Assembly (NCBI GenBank): GCA_948567375.1
Contig: OX419755.1
Location: 1,369,001-1,433,000 of the forward strand
DNA from: Lunularia cruciata
Lineage: Eukaryota > Streptophyta > Marchantiopsida > Lunulariales > Lunulariaceae
Direction of reading: 5' to 3'
DNA length: 64,000 nucleotides
The position numbers and the translations under genes were made by a program. The notes below the pieces were generated by a model that was not told the DNA's origin, made no database searches, and saw nothing but the letters and a program-made list of their open reading frames with translations. Numbering within the stretch: the first letter of the stretch is position 1; each line of letters opens with the position of its first letter. This document shows positions 20,303-29,885 of this stretch, piece after piece.

Positions 20303-20988
20303 TATAACACCCATTTGTGCATGTGTGTGGTATTGTGATATTTAGCTTGGTATTACGAGTACTTAAGAGATATTATTTATATAGAGATAAAGGATGGTTT
20401 TATATTAGTCATGGTTAGCTAAAGTTAGTCATAGCTAAGATAGAGGGGACCTTACTTTAGAGGAAGTAGAAAAGATGAGCACCACTATTTTTGATTTTAG
20501 TGTGTTGACTTGGTATAATTCCTAGATGTTTGGCTTTGAGGAAAGAGTTGACAACTCTTGGGCCCGCAAGCCTTTTTGTTTTGGATTCTTCTTTAGTCCA
20601 AGGATAGCCCATGTGAAGGAATCTTTGACTTAGTGGTTGGGTCAAGATAAGACCACATGCTTAGGGGAATATGCCCATGTGAATGGATATTCCTTTCTAC
20701 TTTTTGACTTTACTTGACTTTTAGTCTAGTAACTTGAGTTACTACGGTAATTAGTAACTTTGGTACGTAACTATTTCACAAGTATATAAACAAGTGGTGA
20801 GGAGGTACTCATCATCCTTTCATTTGCAACTATCTCTCTCATTGAGTTCTCTAGTGAGAAATGTCTTGAGTCTTGGAGTGTTAGCCTTGGAGGAGTATGA
20901 TGGAGTTGGGATTCCTTGCCTTCTTAGTCCATGATGCGCTACCATAATAGCCATCAGAGGTTCATCATGAGTGATAGGCCGGCTCACA
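20303..20988 (+). mobile_element. Family S solo LTR in the methyltransferase-RT linker
   Basis: Matches the gamma LTRs in reverse complement, from TATAACACCCATTTGTGC (the canonical TGTAACACCC with one change) to GGCCGGCTCACA. GAGC flanks it on both sides (20299-20302 and 20989-20992), again a 4-bp duplication. With the LTR and one GAGC discounted, the Pol frame is continuous. Confidence 0.88.
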
Positions 20989-21330
20989 GAGCAGCATAGG
21001 ATGTGCTTGATAGGCATCACCACTCGGAAACTTGTGAGCCCTGTGCCTATCGAGACGATTCAAGCACATGCTGGGGGCGATAGACCAAGTGGACATGGTA
21101 TTCTTGGGACACATCCAGTAGCTACTAGGGAGAATGGTCTACTTGGAGTCCATCCAGGTGAGCGTGGGCTACTTGGATTACACCCTTGGTCCACATGGGA
21201 TGCAGCCAGAGGACATGTGGAGCTTGCAGCCAAAGTGGAGGGAGTTGTTCACACAGAGGTTGGGACCTCTAGTGGTCGGAAGCATCACACTATTGCTCCC
21301 AAGGGCCCAGTGTAGCAGTCAGTCAGTACG
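20989..21330 (+). pseudogene. Family M linker between methyltransferase and RT, with GLLGxHP repeats
   Basis: It is in the same frame as the MTase and RT. After VSPVPIETIQAHAGGD come three related copies of a short motif: GILGTHP, GLLGVHP and GLLGLHP (21,095-21,190). The stretch is Gly/His/Pro-rich and ends at a TAG (21313). I see no known domain. It is probably a flexible spacer. Confidence 0.55.
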
Positions 21331-22800
21331 TCTTCCACTCCTACTATAGTTACAGAGGATACTTGGGAGCCAAATCTTGGACCCAAGCTTACTGGAGAGG
21401 AAAGACGGAGGGTTTGGAGGTTCTTGAGGAGTCACACAAGTTGTTTTGCCTTCAGTATGAAGGATTTGGGTGCTCTGAAGGGACCTGGTATACGGATTGA
21501 GCTAACTTGCAACACACCAGTTTTCTGACGTCCTTATCGATATAGTGATATGGAGAGGACATTGATTCAGAGCCGGAGTAGTGACCTTTTTGAGGCTGGT
21601 TTGGTGGAGATTTCACATGGAGAGTATGCATCAACAATAGTGATGCCAGCCAAGAAGGATATGCATAACAACTATATAGATAAGCGGATGTGTAGAGATT
21701 ACCGTCCTATCAACCGACAGACAAGGGCTGATCGATATGTCATGCCTACATTGGAGGAGATTTTTGATGCGATTGGGCATGCAAAGATCTTTAGTACTTT
21801 GGATCTTCAAGCGGGATATCATCATTTGCCGATTAGGGAGGAGGATGAGTCCAAGACAGCATTCTGGGCTATTGATCCTCACGGTAAGGATGTGTTATAT
21901 CAATGGAGGTTCTTACCATTTGGGTTAAAGAATGCTCCTGTTGAGTTCCAGAGGGTCATGGATAGGATCCTAGCTAGATTGAATTTTGCTCGGTGCTATA
22001 TTGATGACATTTTGGTTTATAGCACTACTGTGGAGGAGCATGAGAGACAATTGTTGGAGGTGTTTGAGAGGTTGAGATCTCATGGACTCAAATTACATCC
22101 TGGGAAGTGTAGGTTCTTCCACAAGCAGGTTGAGTATTTGGGTCACACTATCTACCCCGGAGGACTTGGTGTTCAGCAGACCAAGGTGGAGGCTATTGCA
22201 CGTATTCCTTGGCCTACGGATGGGACCAGAGTGCAAGCATTCCTTGGGTTGGCAAACTTCTATTGCCGCTATGTTAGAGGATTTAGTGCCATTGCCAAGG
22301 CCTTGACAAAGCTGACCAAGCTTACACAAGAGTGGTGTTGGGGAGATGAGCAGGAGAGAGCTTTTGTAGAGCTCAAGGAGAAGTTGACATCTGCTCCTAT
22401 TTTGAGGAGACCGATCAAGGGACAACCATTTCAGGTTCACACTGATTGGAGTATGTTGGGGCTTGGAGCAGTGCTCACCCAACATGATGATGAGGAGAAG
22501 GAGTTTGTGGTGGCCTATGCTAGTCGCTCCAACAATTCAGTGGAGGCAAAGTATAGTTCATATGAGGGAGAGTTCTTGGTAGCAGTTTGGGCAGTAGTAC
22601 ATTCCGATGTTACCTATTTGGGAACCCCTTCACTCTCATCACTGATCATCAGCCGCTGAAGTGGTTGATGGAGTCCGACAAGCTTTCAAGGAAGCTTGCA
22701 TGATGGGCTCTGATTTTATAGGAGTATAATTTCACGGTTGTTCACAGACCTGAAATGGTGAACCATGATGCAGATGGGTTGAGTAGAAACCCATGTCCCT
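21331..22800 (+). pseudogene. Family M reverse transcriptase and RNase H
   Basis: Ty3/gypsy RT. The N-terminal approach SCFAFSMKDLGALKGPGI precedes a TGA at ~21526; 370 uninterrupted codons follow (21550-22659). Motifs are FSTLDLQAGYHHLP (~21,790), FLPFGLKNAPVEFQRVMD (~21,910), the catalytic CYIDDILVYS (~21,990) and KCRFFHKQVEYLGHTI (~22,110). The tether FLGLANFYCRYVRGFS and the RNase H start QVHTDWSMLGLGAVL (~22,435) follow. A frameshift near 22,600 breaks RNase H; the distal block LITDHQPLKWLM is in another frame (~22,640), then NHDADGLSRNP (~22,765). The metal-binding YIDD is intact. Confidence 0.9.
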
Positions 22801-24080
22801 GCCAGCAGGATCAGACCGGAGCACGTTGGCATGGTGAGACAAATGAGGAGATGGTGCCAGGTTGGCATGCATCGGCCTTTCTGTATATATTTGCAGAGGC
22901 TTTGGTGGTATCTCTCTCAGCGCATATAGGAGGAGTTATTGAGGTCACACATCCAGAGAGTGAAGATATTGGTATAGTTTAGCGAGACATTCATGATGAT
23001 GTCTTAGTGATGGACTATCTTTGCACGGGTGTTGTGGGTGGCACAGTTGGGGCCAAGGAGAGAGACCGTGTTCTTCAGCGAGCCAAACGGTTCAGATTGG
23101 AGGATAGACACCTTTTGCGTGTATGGGAGGATAGTAGAGTGCGAGTAGTACCACTTCCATCACAGAGACCACAGTTGGTCCATCATGCTCATGAGGAGCT
23201 AGGACATTTTGGAGTAAAGCATATGTATAGCTTACTCCAGAGTCATTATTGGTGGCACGGTATGTAGACCGAGGTACATTAGTTTGTTGCCATATGTGTG
23301 GTTTGTGACCGAGTTAGAGCATCATTCAATGCTCCTACGCCACAATTACACCCATTACCTATCATGGGATTGGGTTACCGTTGGAGTTTGGACTTCACCG
23401 GACCTTTACCGCCGACTATGAGACATCATCGGTATGTTTTGGTGATGGTGGAGCACTTCTCCAAGTGGATTGAGTTGGTGGCACTTCCTGACAAGTCTAG
23501 TGAAGGGACAGCTTACTCGTTCCTGGATCAAGTTCTTAGTCATTTTGGTGCACCAACTGAGGTTTTGACTAATCAGGGTACAGAGTTCTTGGGGGAGTTT
23601 CAGGTCTTGTGTGACAAGGCTTTGATTGATCATCGTACTACATCCCGAGATCACCTTGAGGCAGATGGATTAGCAAAGAGAGTGGTTCAGATGGTGAAGA
23701 GAGGATTGCAAAAGTATGGTTTGTAGAGAGGCCACTTGGGGAGATTGGGATCTCCAGTTACCTTGGTTGGCCATGGGCTATCGGTTTAGCCGGCAAGCCT
23801 CCTTAGCATCCTTCTCTCCATACTTTCTACTCTATGGACAAGATCCAGATTTACCTGCAGCCATTCACCAAGATGCTACTGTAGTTTTGGACTTGGATGA
23901 CCCTAATGTATGGATGAGTGCATGTTCTTAGCGGGTAGGGATCTTTTGGAGAGTGATGCCGATGGCCTTTGAGAACTTGGCGATTGCTCAGCATAGAGAT
24001 ACTTTATGCTATGCTACCATTTGAGGAGGACGTTATAGACCCTTGATCCGTTGATTTCATCCAGGTGACTATGTATATCT
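22801..24080 (+). pseudogene. Family M integrase, zinc and core domains
   Basis: The HHCC region reads HHAHEELGHFGVKHMYSLL with WW and CVVC (23,180-23,310). The core begins with SLDFTGPLPP (~23,390). The second catalytic Asp is Asn here (LTNQGTEF, ~23,570) and the Glu is Lys (DGLAKRVV, ~23,665). Both are G-to-A changes relative to the third copy at 51,080-51,200, which keeps TDQGTE and DGLAERVV. The frame then shifts near 23,725 and continues as PWLAMGYRFSRQASLASFSPYFLLYGQDPDLP. This copy cannot integrate itself. Confidence 0.85.
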
Positions 24081-24429
24081 ACAATAGACAGCACCGATGA
24101 CACTTGATGTTTCTACAAGCTGCACTATCTTGAGAATGCGCAAGGTTTTGCCATTTGGAGTCCTTGTGTTAGAAGGATGTGATGGTGTTGTTTGGAAGGA
24201 TCATGTGTGCAATTGTGCACCGTGCCACCTTCCAAACATTGATGGTTCTATGGACCCAAGCTTGGCACTTGTACGTGCAAGCTTGAGGTGTATGTTATGT
24301 GGCTCTTCAAGTGGAGCTGCTACTATGTTAGTGTATGATAGCTGTTTGAGAGGATGGCATATGGCATGTATGACTCCTCCCCTCGTTGTGGTTCCTCAGG
24401 GATAGTGGTTATGTCCTAGATGTACTTGA
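24081..24429 (+). pseudogene. Family M integrase C-terminal module and PHD finger, copy 1
   Basis: After the core, the C-terminal module shows PGDYVYLQ (~24,062) and a basic-hydrophobic LRMRKVLPFGVLVLEG strand. A C4HC3 PHD finger occupies 24283-24423. Cys pairs CMLC and the WLCPRC end are present. The third ligand is Tyr here (LVYDSC, a Cys-to-Tyr G-to-A change), the central CLRGWHMAC is kept, and a TAG at ~24403 replaces a Gln codon just before WLCPRC. The frame ends at TGA 24427. PHD fingers typically read histone H3 tails, so this may steer integration or regulate the MTase. Confidence 0.82.
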
Positions 24430-24585
24430 CCTTTAGCTAGTTCATTCTTGATATGGTATAGATTGCAGACAAGCAACTAACGATCGGGCTCCATAGCACC
24501 CGGCCTCCTGATCTTTGCCCATTAGAGGGTATATCATATACTTAGAGTAGATGGCTATCTGGAGTTAGAGGGACCTAACCGCCAG

Positions 24586-24598
24586 CTAGGGGGGCAAT
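24586..24598 (+). other. Polypurine tract of family M
   Basis: AGGGGGGCAAT lies directly before TGTGGCAC. The same GGGGCAAT or GGAGCAAT precedes TGTGGCAC at 50031 and 52118. Confidence 0.55.
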
Positions 24599-25261
24599 TG
24601 TGGCACTTTAGAGTCTATGTATGACTTATGTGTGAGTTGTGCTTCTATAGTGCATGATGTTGACAGCGATGTATGTTGTGTAGCGATGTATATACGCACG
24701 ACAATTGTCACACCATTTGTACTTCCGCATCTAGATGCTCGGACACTGGAGTTCCAATGATAGTAGTTAGAGTTATTTCAGCTGTTTCTCAAGGACTACT
24801 TTCCGACGGTCAGATTCTGTGTTCGGGGTACTGACTTCACGATGGGGCCCACCGTCACTTTGCACCATTTGGATCGTCAAGTGTGCCGTCAGCAGGACCG
24901 TTAGGGTTTCAATGCTAGCTCAAGTCCAGGGGGTATAGTTTCAAAGTGAGCTCTAGAGAGCTCACTTCTCTGATGTTGAGCCTTCAAGTTCCTGGCTATG
25001 GTGGACAAAGGCCGATGAGCGTCACCTGGATTCTCTATGCTTGAGTGGGTGTGGCTTGACTGTAATCAGTGTCCTGTTGTTGGCAGTTTATAGAGTGATA
25101 GATCAAGTACTAATCTGAGTTGAGTTGAGTTGAGAGTGTTAAGCAATCTGATTGATTGTGGCACTTTAGAGTCTATGTATGACTTATGTGTGAGTTGTGC
25201 TTCTATAGTGTATGATGTTGACAGCGATGTATGTTGTGTAGCGATGTATATACGCACGACA
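24599..25261 (+). repeat. Beta 3' LTR with A-B-A structure
   Basis: A 105-bp block A (24599-24703: TGTGGCACTTTAG to ACGACA) is followed by the ~450-bp B block. A second, nearly identical copy of A (25157-25261) follows and ends exactly where the flanking family L LTR resumes. The same A-B-A order ends two other copies (50031-50693, 52118-52755), and B-A is seen at 59809-60300. Which of A+B or B+A is the true LTR cannot be settled here, because the 5' copy (6950-7372) has B without A. Confidence 0.65.
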
Positions 25262-27062
25262 ATCTTCCGAGTTGTCTTCCTCACCTTCTGCTTTACTTGG
25301 TCTTGCTATGGCCGGTTGCACACTCTTCTTCATTCTGGTTCCATGGAGAAATATCAATCTTGGCTCTTTGTCACTCTACGTTGCTATCCCCACCGCAAGC
25401 AACTCTAAACATGGAATTTCTCCTCCTTCCATATGATCCATTGCAGTATGGAACTCCCAATCCTCCTCCTCGGCCATTTCTTCCAGTGGTTGTTGCACCT
25501 CGGGTTCTCCATCACTCCCACTGCTCAACTCCTCACTTTGCAATATGAGTTTTGCTTCTTCTTTTTTTGTTGAGTCCTCTGACTTGTACACAACTTCTCC
25601 TTCTAAATCTTCTCCCAATGTCTGGACTCTCAAGATGACCTTATGCTTTGGCGTCAACTTTCTTGTTTTCCATGGCTGTACAAGGGTCCCCTATTTCTTT
25701 TGGTTGACTTTGCTTCTTTTTCTTTGAGATGTTCACCTCCACTCTCTTCTTCTGTCTTGTCTTGGCAAAATGATCATTGCTACTTTGAATCTGGTGGATG
25801 TACTACTCCTCTTCTACATCTGCTTCTCTTCTCAAGTTTGGGTGGAAGTGGAACACCATCTTTTGTCTCTCTTTTGCACTCAGCAGGTTCAGCCCAAGGT
25901 AAAAATGTGTTGCAAACAGCACTAGGTAGTGTGGCGGTGATCTATCTCTCTAATTAAAAACCATTTGCCTTGTTCACTAGTGGAAGCACTTTGCCCAATT
26001 CACCGGTTCTCTTGCAAACATCTAGTGAAAGAACGTGGCCTAGTACTTCATCACATAAGCGGTTTGCTCTGGCTTGAAGATTTCCATTATCACCTTGACA
26101 ATACTTTTCCTTACCGGGTCTCAATAGGTATCCACTTTGTACCCATTCTTTTGTACATGGAGCACTAAAGGAATTGCAGATTTCTATAGTCTCTTCTGCA
26201 AACTCTCCCTTCCCAAGGAATGTAGCTCCGGTTTCCTCACCATCCTCTTTTCATAGGACTAGTCTCCAATCTGACTCTATCCATCATGCTAGATTTCCTC
26301 TCTTCCCTTCTTCCTCTAGACCCTCCTCACAATTACTTGCAACTATTTCTGCCATGAAACCTACAAAACTCAAGTTCCAGTTCCAAGCTATAAAAGTGAT
26401 CAAAAGTCTACCCAAGACTTTGATCCTTGCTATGACATCTAATCTCCAAATCACTACAAGTGAGGGACTCTTCTTTCCACCCCTCCTCAGCATTGTGTAA
26501 TCTCTAACCCTTGGTATTTGGAAGATAATTCTTCCATCTCCTGGACGTGAAATTCTCATTCCCTCAAGATCTTAAAAATTAAACTCTTGGTTGGCTTCAT
26601 AATAAGCACTACTACAAGACAACTACTTAGTGGTATAGGATGCTTGCATGACATTTTGAAAGTCCCTTGACGAAGTCTCACTTTTATAGTTCTTTGCTAT
26701 GCGGTCATTCCTCAATCACTCTTCACTTGATGATTACACATTCTACATGCATTCCTCCTATCAGTTTCAATTTTATCTCGCTCATGCCTTAGCTATTTTC
26801 TTGCTTGTACATTCTTGGCTAGAAAGTTGTTACTCTGTCTCTCCATCAAGTTGATCACCCCGAGGTGAAGTTTCCTTACTTTGGGTTACTCCATTGACAA
26901 GTCCAATCAGAGTTCTTCTTTTCTTGACATGAAGCAAACTACTTTGGGTTTGCTTCCCTAAGACACAATTCTTCTTCTTTTGTCACCATTTGGGTTGAAT
27001 CCAACTTTGACTATACACTTCTTCTTAAAAATATAACAAAACCAAAAAATGTGGGTACCACA
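25262..27062 (-). mobile_element. Family L solo LTR (copy c), right part
   Basis: Continues the LTR interrupted at 6949, matching the right part of the complete LTRs (~45,180-46,911), and ends in TGTGGGTACCACA. It contains the U3 with a TATA box at 26692-26698 (minus strand). Confidence 0.8.
25376..26570 (-). pseudogene. LTR-borne ORF of family L, N-terminal and middle, copy c
   Basis: The minus strand has an uninterrupted 91-codon start region (26559-26284) with RRGGKKSP, RLDVIARIKVLGRL, ITFIAWNWNLSF and EEEGKRGN. These match copy d residue for residue in many places. Degenerate NGYKVD, KPEQTAYVM and FFHQMFA follow (~26,000-26,170). An acidic region EEAKLILQSEELSSGSDGE (~25,550) corresponds to EEPELTLQSGDTSSDN of copy d. 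It breaks at 25262 where beta inserted. Confidence 0.55.
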
Positions 27063-27250
27063 ATAGTTGCTACTTGCCACAAGCCATTGGTAGCCAAATG
27101 AATCCCATTCTCTTCAACCAAGTCAGCACCACCATCAACTACCTTTTCTCTAGAAGCAAGAACCACTCCATCTCTACTCTCACAAAGTGTGGCAGTCAAT
27201 TGGAATAAGGGTGAGCTAAATTTTCCAAACAACTCCCAAAAACTCAACTA
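27063..27250 (-). pseudogene. Family M copy alpha, protease-linker fragment
   Basis: The minus strand carries TATLCESRDGVV, GADLVEENGI and TNGLWQ, near-identical to beta around 18,355-18,485. It resumes alpha after the family L solo LTR. Homology fades after ~27,215, so gag of alpha seems deleted before the leader repeats start near 27,280. Confidence 0.7.
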
Positions 27251-27279
27251 AATGCACTAGCTTCATGCTAAAAAGTTGT

Positions 27280-29195
27280 CCATTCTAGGTCTTTATAGCC
27301 TCTATAGCCACAACCCTATGACTCAAAGCCTTTAAACATCAAAATTCAGCCAAATAAGGCTTTTACTCTTGGCAATTCAAACCTTCTCCAAATGGGCTAA
27401 TGTAATACAAGTAGCTAAACATATTAGTTGGAGGTGAAAATTGGCTTGGTAACATTTAGAAGGATGTTGTGTACAATGGGCTAGGTAGATCAGACAAGTG
27501 TCACCAAAAGAGTACTTCTACTAATAGGACAGAAGCCAAAACTAGCCAAAAAACTTAAAGCTAAATTTGGAGCCCTAAATGGATGAATTAGGCCTCAAAA
27601 ATAAAATATAAAATTTTCATTTTTGCCTTCCCCCCAAATATTTGTCTCATTGAGATTTTTCCAATGGTACTTCACCCATGCAATTTTGAGCTCTTTACAA
27701 GAAGATTCCCTAAAGATTCCCTTGGTCAAACCTATTTGACCAACTAGATAGGACAAGGACTGACATGTCACCCATCCAAACAACTTATCCAAGGATGGAG
27801 CTCATTGACACATCACTAATCCATGTATCTAGTCCAAGGGTGGAGTTGTCTTTGAGTGGATCCTCTTTGCTATATAATTAAGAGAAGGATGCTCCTTTGT
27901 GGCATTGGAGTATTGAATGTGAAACTTTTGTTTTCTCTCTTGTATCTCTCTTGTAGAGTTCTCTTGTCCTTTGAGTATTACAACTAACCTTGACTAACTT
28001 GGCCACCAACTCCTTTGAGAGCTCTAGATGTCTTTCCAACTTTGGCCTACCTTCAATACTTGCTTTACATTGAGTTGAGGCCCCTAAATCAGACTAGCCC
28101 ATCAAAATTGAGAAAAATATAGCATTTCTCCTTGCCAATTTGAACATTTACCAAACTGGATAGCCTTGACTAACTTGGCAACCAACTCTCTTTGAGACCT
28201 CTAAACGTCTCTCCAACTCTAGCCTACCTCCAATATTTGCTTTACCTTGAGTTGAGCCCCTAAATCAGACTAGCCCATCAAAATTCAGCCAAATAAAGAT
28301 TTTCTTCTTGCCAATTTAAACATTCTCCAAATGAGCTAGTCTTGACTAACTTGGCCACCAACTTCCTTTGAGACCTCCAAATGTCTCTCAAACTCTAGCC
28401 TACCTCCAATACTTGCAATACCTTGAGTTTGAGGCCCCTAAATCAGACTGGCCCTTCTAGGCTTTGTAACCTCTAGCATATACCCTATACCTCAAAGTCT
28501 CTAAATGCTAAAATTTAGCCAAATGAGGCTTTTCTTCTTACCAATTTGAAACATTCTCCAAACATCAAAATTCAGCCAAATAAAGCCTTTCTTCTTGCCA
28601 ATTTAAACATTCTCCAAATAGAAAACCTTGAATATATCAACTACCAACTTCCTTTGAGAACTCCAAATGACTTTCCAACTTTGGCTAACCTCCAATACTT
28701 GCTTTACCTTAGGGTTGAGACCCCTAAATCAAACTAGCTCTTCTAGGCCTTTGTAACCTCTCTAGCCCACAACTCTATGCTTCAAAGCCTCTAAATGCCA
28801 AAACTCACCCAAATGTGACCTTTCTTCTTGCCACTTCAAACCTTCTCCGAGTTGGCTAACCTTGATTAACTCGGCCACCAACTCCCTTTGGGACCTCTAG
28901 ATGCCTCTCCAACTTTAGTTGACGTCCAATACTTGCTCTACCTTAAGGTTGAGGCTCCTAAATCAGACTAGCCCTTATAGGCCTCTTTAACCCACAACCC
29001 TATGCCTCAAAGCCTCTAAATGCCAAAATTCAATTGAATCAAGCCTGTCTTCTTGCCAAGTTTGCCCAACTTTTCAAATGGGCTAACCTTGACAGATTTG
29101 GCTAACAACTTTCTTTGAGATCTCCATATGCCTCTCCAACTTTGGACGACCTCTTATACTTGCTCTACCTTGGGGTTTAGGCCCCCAAATCAGAC
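27280..29195 (-). repeat. Degenerate ~230-bp tandem array in the alpha leader
   Basis: About six units start at CTTGACTAACTTGGCCACCAAC-like points (27,990; 28,164; 28,334; 28,625; 28,861; 29,088), with a partial unit before 27,400. Units share TTTGAGACCTC, CCTCCAATACTTGC and CCTAAATCAGACTAGCCC. Two are ~60 bp shorter through a common internal gap. A single related block occurs in the beta leader (7865-7935), so this is an expanded M leader. Confidence 0.75.
27401..27982 (+). mobile_element. C2 chromovirus solo LTR
   Basis: 582 bp with perfect 8-bp ends TGTAATAC / GTATTACA. Homologous to the LTR at 60603-61196. A TATATAAT box is at 27871-27878. It is flanked by GCTAA and ACTAA, a 5-bp duplication with one mismatch, inside the tandem array. 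Confidence 0.85.
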
Positions 29196-29885
29196 TTCCA
29201 TCAACTCTAAAGACCTCTGCAATAATTGGTTTACCTCTAAATCCTTAATTCAGGAAGATGATACTCAAATCTGACACTAATTTTTCCTTTCAAGTCCAAT
29301 TTGCAACACTTTGCCTCTAATTTTGCATCACTCAACCATAATTTCAACTCCTTGTGCTAAAATTGAGCTCAATTTCAATGTAGTTGAACATCCACAGACC
29401 TGATTTTAGAAATTTTAACAATATTTCCACATCAAGTCCAACAAATCTATCAAAATTTTTAACAAATTGAGTAGGACTTTGACACATGATCTACTCAACT
29501 GATATCAAACAACATTCAAAGGTACCATCATCAATTTGCTAAGCTTAGAAATACCACCAACCATCAATTCTTATATTTGATTTCTCTTCTCTCTTAATTA
29601 TTTGATGTAATTACTTTAGTTCACACACTCAATTGGATAACCAAGAGCTCAAATGCTCAACATAGATGTGAGCTCTCTAGAGCTGCATTGAAGATATACC
29701 CCTCTTGACTTGACCTAGCACTCCAACCCTAATGGCACGGCTGATGGCACAAATGGCATAATTGATGATAGCTCCAATAGTGTGATCAATAGCACTAACA
29801 CAAAACTTGGTCACCACTAACTAGTCTTTGAGCAACTACTTGTATAATTATATTGCCAAGGCTATCACTCCAACACCCCAGCAAA
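29196..29885 (-). mobile_element. Family M copy alpha, 5' LTR B block and leader
   Basis: 29640-29885 in reverse complement matches the B block (CAGCTCTAGAGAGCTCAC-type text; GTTGGAGTGATAG). 29270-29580 matches the leader of beta and the relic at 55865-56135. B is followed directly by leader, as in beta, with no A between. Confidence 0.65.

Larger units (their letters stand above)
6950..25261 (+). mobile_element. Family M copy beta: Ty3/gypsy element with methyltransferase and PHD finger
   Basis: This element has gag, protease, MTase, RT, RNase H, integrase and PHD in order on the plus strand, interrupted by gamma (9313-17109) and by a solo LTR (20303-20988). Without those insertions it is ~9.8 kb. 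The left end lacks the first ~25-30 bp of the LTR B block; the right end is the terminal 105-bp repeat ending ACGACA. It lies inside the family L solo LTR. No clean target duplication is visible, probably because of the left-end loss. The RT/IN order is that of Ty3/gypsy, and the RT text (LDLQAGYHHLPIREED, FLPFGLKNAP) is unlike the Athila, Tat and chromovirus elements nearby. Confidence 0.85.

Noticed and set aside
24599-25261. A short TRIM-type element with 105-bp LTRs (A) around B
   Set aside because: Possible, but in three of four places A-B-A follows integrase and a polypurine tract, so it is better read as the 3' end of family M; kept as an alternative only.
27280-29195. CRISPR array
   Set aside because: Repeats are ~230 bp, degenerate and directly adjacent, without unique spacers; plant nuclear context.
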